NCBI RefSeq assembly: GCF_000429045.1
Contig: NZ_AUBC01000017.1
Span: 62,001-126,000 of the forward strand
Reading direction: 5' to 3'
Source of the DNA: Salinarimonas rosea DSM 21201
GTDB lineage: Bacteria > Pseudomonadota > Alphaproteobacteria > Rhizobiales > Beijerinckiaceae
DNA: 64,000 bases
Part shown: positions 60,699 through 64,000 of the stretch, piece by piece
Layout: every line of letters begins with the position of its first letter
Position numbering within the stretch: the first letter of the stretch is position 1
Made by a program: the position numbers and the translations under genes
The notes under the pieces: generated by a model
Seen by the model: the letters and a program-made list of their open reading frames with translations, nothing else
Told to the model about the DNA's origin: nothing
The model's database searches: none

Positions 60699-62720
60699 TC
60701 ATGTCTTCCCCCGCGGCCGCGCCCGCGCGAGCAGCGCCATGCGGTGGCGGGCGGCCGGGTGGTCGAGGGCCTCGGACGGAAGCCGTCTACGCCAATTCGG
60801 GTGCTCGTCGAGGGTTCCGGGCAGGTTCGGCTGCTCGACGAGGCCGTGCAGATCCTCCGCCGGGAGGATCGCGAGGTTCGACGCGGTCTTCGCCACGAAG
60901 CCGAGTGCGGCATCGACGACGGGATCGGTCTCCTCGATCGGCGGCGGCTCGCCCAGCGCCGTGCCGGCGTCTACGAACGCGCCCCACAGCTTCGACCGGT
61001 CCGCGTCGCGCTCCGTCCGCTGTGCCTCGTGGAAGGCGGCGTCGCCGTGACCGACGCGCTCGCGCCAGGCCACGTCGTTGCCGCGCCACCAGCCGGCGAC
61101 GGTGGGCAGGTCGTGCGTGGTCGTCATCGAGGCGGCGTGGCGGGCGTAGGCGGGCGGCGGGGTGTAGCCGCCGTCCCCCTCGCGCTCGAACCAGAGCACG
61201 CGCATGCCGAGGACGCCCGCGCGGTCGAGCCTCGGCCGGAAGCCGGGCGGCACCGTGCCGAGGTCCTCGCCGATGACGAGACCGCCGGAGCGGTGCGACT
61301 CGAGCGCGACGAGCCGCAGCATGTCCTCCTCGGGATAGGAGATGTAGCAGCCCTCGTGGGGCGTCGTGCCCTGCGGCACGACCCACAGGCGCCGCAGCCC
61401 CATCGCGTGGTCGATGCGCACGCCGCCCGCGCAGCGCATCGCCGCGCGCAGCGTCGCCAGGAAGGGCTGGAACCCCGTCGCCTGGAGCGCGCGCGGCGAG
61501 AAGTTGGTCAGCCCCCAGTCCTGCCCCGTCGGCCCGAGCAGGTCCGGCGGCGCGCCGATGGAGAGTCCGTCGAGCACGTCCTCGCGCCGGGACCAGACGT
61601 GGCTGCCCCCGCCGTCCATCCCGACCGCGAGGTCCGCGACGAGGCCGATCGCCATCCCCGCGCCCTTCGCACGCGCCTGCGCGTCGGCGAGCGAGCGCTC
61701 GCAGAGCCATTGCAGGAAGGCGTGGAAGACGACCTCGTCCATGTGCTCCCGGCAGAAGTCCTCGACCGCGGCGCTCCCCGGGTCGCGGTAGGGCTCCGGC
61801 CAGTCGTGGAAGCCCGCGCCGCCGAGGCGCGCGTGCAGCGCCTCGTAGCGGGCGTGGTTCTCGAGCAGCGAGCCGCCCTGCGCCCGGAAGGCGGCGAAGT
61901 CCGCCCGGTGCGACGCGTCTCCAGAGGCCGCGAAGCGGTCGTACAGCGCGCGCAGCCGCGCGAGCTTGATGCGGGCGCCGGCCTCCCAGTCGACGAGATC
62001 GCCGCGCGGCGGTGCCTCGCCGGGCAGGTCGACATCGCCGAAGACGGCGGTGGGGTCGGCGTAGAGGACGTTGTGGAACAGGCGCGTCGAGGGCGAGTAG
62101 GGGCTGAAGCGCGTCGCGTCGGCGGCGAAGCCCGCGTGCGTCGGGCTCATGGCCACCACGTCCGCGCCGCCGCGCCCGGCGGCCTCGCAGAAGGCGGCGA
62201 GCGAACCGAAGTCGCCGAACTCCTCTCCCGCCCGCGGTGGCAGGGAGTAGATCTGCGCCGCGAGCCCGAAGATCGCGCGGCCCCCCGCCGCGTCTTCCAC
62301 CCGCACCCCGTGCTCCGGCGCGACCGCGAGCGTGAGGTGATGATCGCCGATCTCGACGCCGTGATAGCCCGGCTCCAGCACCGGCGGCAGGCTCATGCCG
62401 CCGGCGGAAGGGACGAGGCGCATCTCGCGCCGCCCGCCGTGCTCGTGGCGCAGCACCGCGACCGCGCTCTGCGCGAAGGCCGGCGGCAGCGGCGTCGGCT
62501 GCCCCACCTCGGTCGTGAGGAAGGCGAGCCCCGCGCCGGCCTCCTCGCGCAGGCGCGCGCGGCTGTCGGCGACGTCGCCGTCGGTCTCGGCGGGGAGGCC
62601 CATCGCGGCGAGGACGCGCCGCAGCGTCTCCGGCGAGACTTGCTGCGGACGACCCTTGAAGTCCTCCCAGCGGATGTGCAGGCCCGCCTGCTCGGCGAGC
62701 GCGTGGAGCGCGTCGGCCAT
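60699..62720 (-). CDS. malQ: 4-alpha-glucanotransferase
   Basis: A 673-residue GH77 amylomaltase that rearranges malto-oligosaccharides. Key blocks are LPPRAGEEFGDFGSLAAFCEAAGRGGADVVAMSPTH, IGLVADLAVGMDGGGSHVWSR (catalytic Asp), RIDHAMGLRRLWVVPQG, GLVIGEDLGTVP (acid Glu) and TTTHDLPTVAGWW. Its long N-terminal region before the barrel is typical of the MalQ type found with treZ and treY. The start shares one base with the treZ stop. Confidence 0.95.
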   Translation of the reverse strand: MADALHALAEQAGLHIRWEDFKGRPQQVSPETLRRVLAAMGLPAETDGDVADSRARLREEAGAGLAFLTTEVGQPTPLPPAFAQSAVAVLRHEHGGRREMRLVPSAGGMSLPPVLEPGYHGVEIGDHHLTLAVAPEHGVRVEDAAGGRAIFGLAAQIYSLPPRAGEEFGDFGSLAAFCEAAGRGGADVVAMSPTHAGFAADATRFSPYSPSTRLFHNVLYADPTAVFGDVDLPGEAPPRGDLVDWEAGARIKLARLRALYDRFAASGDASHRADFAAFRAQGGSLLENHARYEALHARLGGAGFHDWPEPYRDPGSAAVEDFCREHMDEVVFHAFLQWLCERSLADAQARAKGAGMAIGLVADLAVGMDGGGSHVWSRREDVLDGLSIGAPPDLLGPTGQDWGLTNFSPRALQATGFQPFLATLRAAMRCAGGVRIDHAMGLRRLWVVPQGTTPHEGCYISYPEEDMLRLVALESHRSGGLVIGEDLGTVPPGFRPRLDRAGVLGMRVLWFEREGDGGYTPPPAYARHAASMTTTHDLPTVAGWWRGNDVAWRERVGHGDAAFHEAQRTERDADRSKLWGAFVDAGTALGEPPPIEETDPVVDAALGFVAKTASNLAILPAEDLHGLVEQPNLPGTLDEHPNWRRRLPSEALDHPAARHRMALLARARPRGKT

Positions 62721-64000
62721 CAGGCGGCCTCCAGCCAGGCGATGGTGGTATGGGCGGGGACGCCGCCTTCGACGAGCGGCGCGCCGACGACGACGAAGGG
62801 CTCGGCCTCCGGCAGGGAGACGGACCCGAGCGGTGCGGGGATCGCGCCGAGGTTGGAGAGGAGCGTCAGGCGCGCTCCGTCGCCCATGCGCCAGCGGCCG
62901 ACGACGACCTTCGCGTCGACGACCTGCGCGCTCTCGGCCCGCGCGCCCGCGAGCCGCGGGGCGATCCGCTCGGCCCGCGCGGCGAGGAGCCGGCGGTAGA
63001 GCGCGAGCACCGCCTCGTCGCCGCCCTCCCCCGCGATCGCCGGGCGCGAGCGCGCGAAGGTCTCGGGCGCGTTCGGGTCGGGGATGCGGGCGCGGGTCTG
63101 CGGATCGGCGAACTCGGCGAAAGCCGCGAACTCGCGCCGGCGCCCCTCGCGCACGGAATCGGCGAGCGCGTCGTGATAGTCCGTGAAGAACAGGAACGGC
63201 TCCTTCGCCCCGGTCTCCTCGCCCATGAAGATCATCGGCAATTGCGGGCAGAGCAGGTGCAGCGCCACCGCGGCATCGAGCGCCTTGCGCTCGACCAGCG
63301 CCGCGAGCCGGTCGCCGAAGGCGCGGTTGCCGACCTGGTCGTGGTTCTGGATGTGCGAGACGAAAGCGGTGGGCGGCAGGTGCCCGGACGGGCCCCCGCG
63401 CGGCCCGCCCTCCCCGTTCTCCGGCGCCTCGCCCTGGTAGACGAAGCCTTCCTCGAGCGCGCGCGCCAGCTTGCCGGCCGTGTCGCGGACGTAGTTGCCG
63501 TAGTAGGACTGGTCCTCGCCGGTGAGCATCACGTGGACGCAATGGTGGAAGTCGTCGTTCCACTGCGCGTCGATCTCGCGGCCGAGATAGCCGGGGTCGT
63601 TCTCCTCGTTCTCGAGCACGAGATGCACGTGCCGCCCGGGCTCGATCGTGCGGCGGACCTCGGCCGCCATCTCGTCGAGCCAGTCCTTCTCGCGGATCTG
63701 GTGGACGGCGTCGAAGCGCAGGCCGTCGATCCGGTATTCCATCAGCCACATCAGCACGTTGTCGGCGAAGTAGCGGCGGACCTCGTGCCGGCGGAAGTCG
63801 ATCGCCGCGCCCCACGGCGTCTCGATGTCGCTGCGGAAGAACGGCTCGGCGAAGGCGTGCAGGTAGTTCCCCTCCGGGCCGAAGTGGTTGTAGACGACGT
63901 CGAGGAAGACCTGCAGCCCGAGCCCGTGCGCCTCGTCGACGAGGCGCTTCAGGTCGTCGGGCGTGCCGTAGGCGGCATCCGGCGCGTAGGGCAGCACGCC
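62720..64000 (-). CDS. treZ: Maltooligosyl trehalose trehalohydrolase (5' end outside window)
   Basis: A GH13 enzyme that releases trehalose from the product of TreY. The visible 427 codons cover the barrel from GVLPYAPDAAYGTPDDLKRLVDEAH. DVVYNHFGPEGNYLHAF, GLRFDAVHQIREKDWL (nucleophile Asp), LVLENEENDPGYLGR (acid Glu), SHIQNHDQVGNRAFGDRL and the C-terminal beta-domain are present. The N-terminal carbohydrate-binding part lies beyond position 64000. With malQ and treY it makes trehalose, a common osmoprotectant. Confidence 0.96.
   Translation of the reverse strand, partial: GVLPYAPDAAYGTPDDLKRLVDEAHGLGLQVFLDVVYNHFGPEGNYLHAFAEPFFRSDIETPWGAAIDFRRHEVRRYFADNVLMWLMEYRIDGLRFDAVHQIREKDWLDEMAAEVRRTIEPGRHVHLVLENEENDPGYLGREIDAQWNDDFHHCVHVMLTGEDQSYYGNYVRDTAGKLARALEEGFVYQGEAPENGEGGPRGGPSGHLPPTAFVSHIQNHDQVGNRAFGDRLAALVERKALDAAVALHLLCPQLPMIFMGEETGAKEPFLFFTDYHDALADSVREGRRREFAAFAEFADPQTRARIPDPNAPETFARSRPAIAGEGGDEAVLALYRRLLAARAERIAPRLAGARAESAQVVDAKVVVGRWRMGDGARLTLLSNLGAIPAPLGSVSLPEAEPFVVVGAPLVEGGVPAHTTIAWLEAA

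Noticed and set aside
57698-62999. Plus-strand open frames of 1192 and 848 codons opposite hisS, treY and malQ
   Set aside because: They are antisense shadows of well-recognised enzymes and even run through the palindromic element.

Overview
The window is very GC-rich DNA with dense coding on both strands. It looks like the chromosome of an anoxygenic phototrophic alphaproteobacterium, most likely order Hyphomicrobiales (Rhizobiales). The evidence is a crtEF-bchCXYZ-pufQBALMC photosynthesis cluster with PpsR/CrtJ-type sites (TGT-N12-ACA), a suf operon preceded by two Irr-type iron boxes (TTAGAA-N3-TTCTAA), and the alphaproteobacterial gene order argS / SPOR protein / nagZ / scpA / scpB. A family such as Salinarimonadaceae would fit, but that is only a guess. 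I saw no rRNA, tRNA, CRISPR array, prophage or insertion sequence.

Layout. 0-4.8 kb: a degenerate cupredoxin-like secreted protein, a GlcG/HbpS-type protein, a Balon/baeRF-type ribosome-hibernation candidate, a small protein overlapping a HEPN protein, thyA and sufE. 4.9-13.7 kb: parE, converging on the block scpB-scpA-nagZ-SPOR-argS. 13.9-19.1 kb: glyS (with an apparent internal insertion) and ppdK. 19.1-21.8 kb: an Excalibur protein, a HAD phosphatase, a VOC protein and an alpha/beta hydrolase. 22.0-30.0 kb: the suf operon (cysteine desulfurase, sufB, C, D, S, T and A), with a ParD/ParE-like toxin-antitoxin pair between sufT and sufA. 30.0-36.9 kb: housekeeping and hypothetical genes (TfoX-like, DUF3052-like, xthA, ceramidase-like, YdeI-like, an aminotransferase, a SleB-type hydrolase, a membrane helix-hairpin-helix protein).

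36.9-50.6 kb is the photosynthesis cluster. On the minus strand, reading from 48 kb downwards, it runs crtE, crtF, then bchC-bchX-bchY-bchZ-pufQ-pufB-pufA-pufL-pufM-pufC. crtD and crtC diverge on the plus strand. Together these encode carotenoid synthesis and modification, conversion of chlorophyllide towards bacteriochlorophyllide a, the LH1 antenna and the reaction centre with a tetraheme cytochrome. Paired PpsR-type sites lie in both control regions, so repression by oxygen or light through PpsR is the natural inference.

50.6-57.7 kb: a small membrane protein, a PhoH-like ATPase, an isoprenylcysteine-methyltransferase-like protein, a Cys-containing secreted peptide, a patatin, hisI, folE, an IscU-like scaffold and hisS. 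57.7-64 kb: treY, malQ and treZ (cut by the window end), which make trehalose from alpha-glucan.

The most interesting non-coding signal is a family of intergenic paired-hairpin elements with four full copies (about 7.1-7.3, 10.1-10.2, 35.9-36.0 and 60.5-60.7 kb) plus solo half-units. Many long open frames antisense to real genes are artefacts of the base composition and are not annotated.
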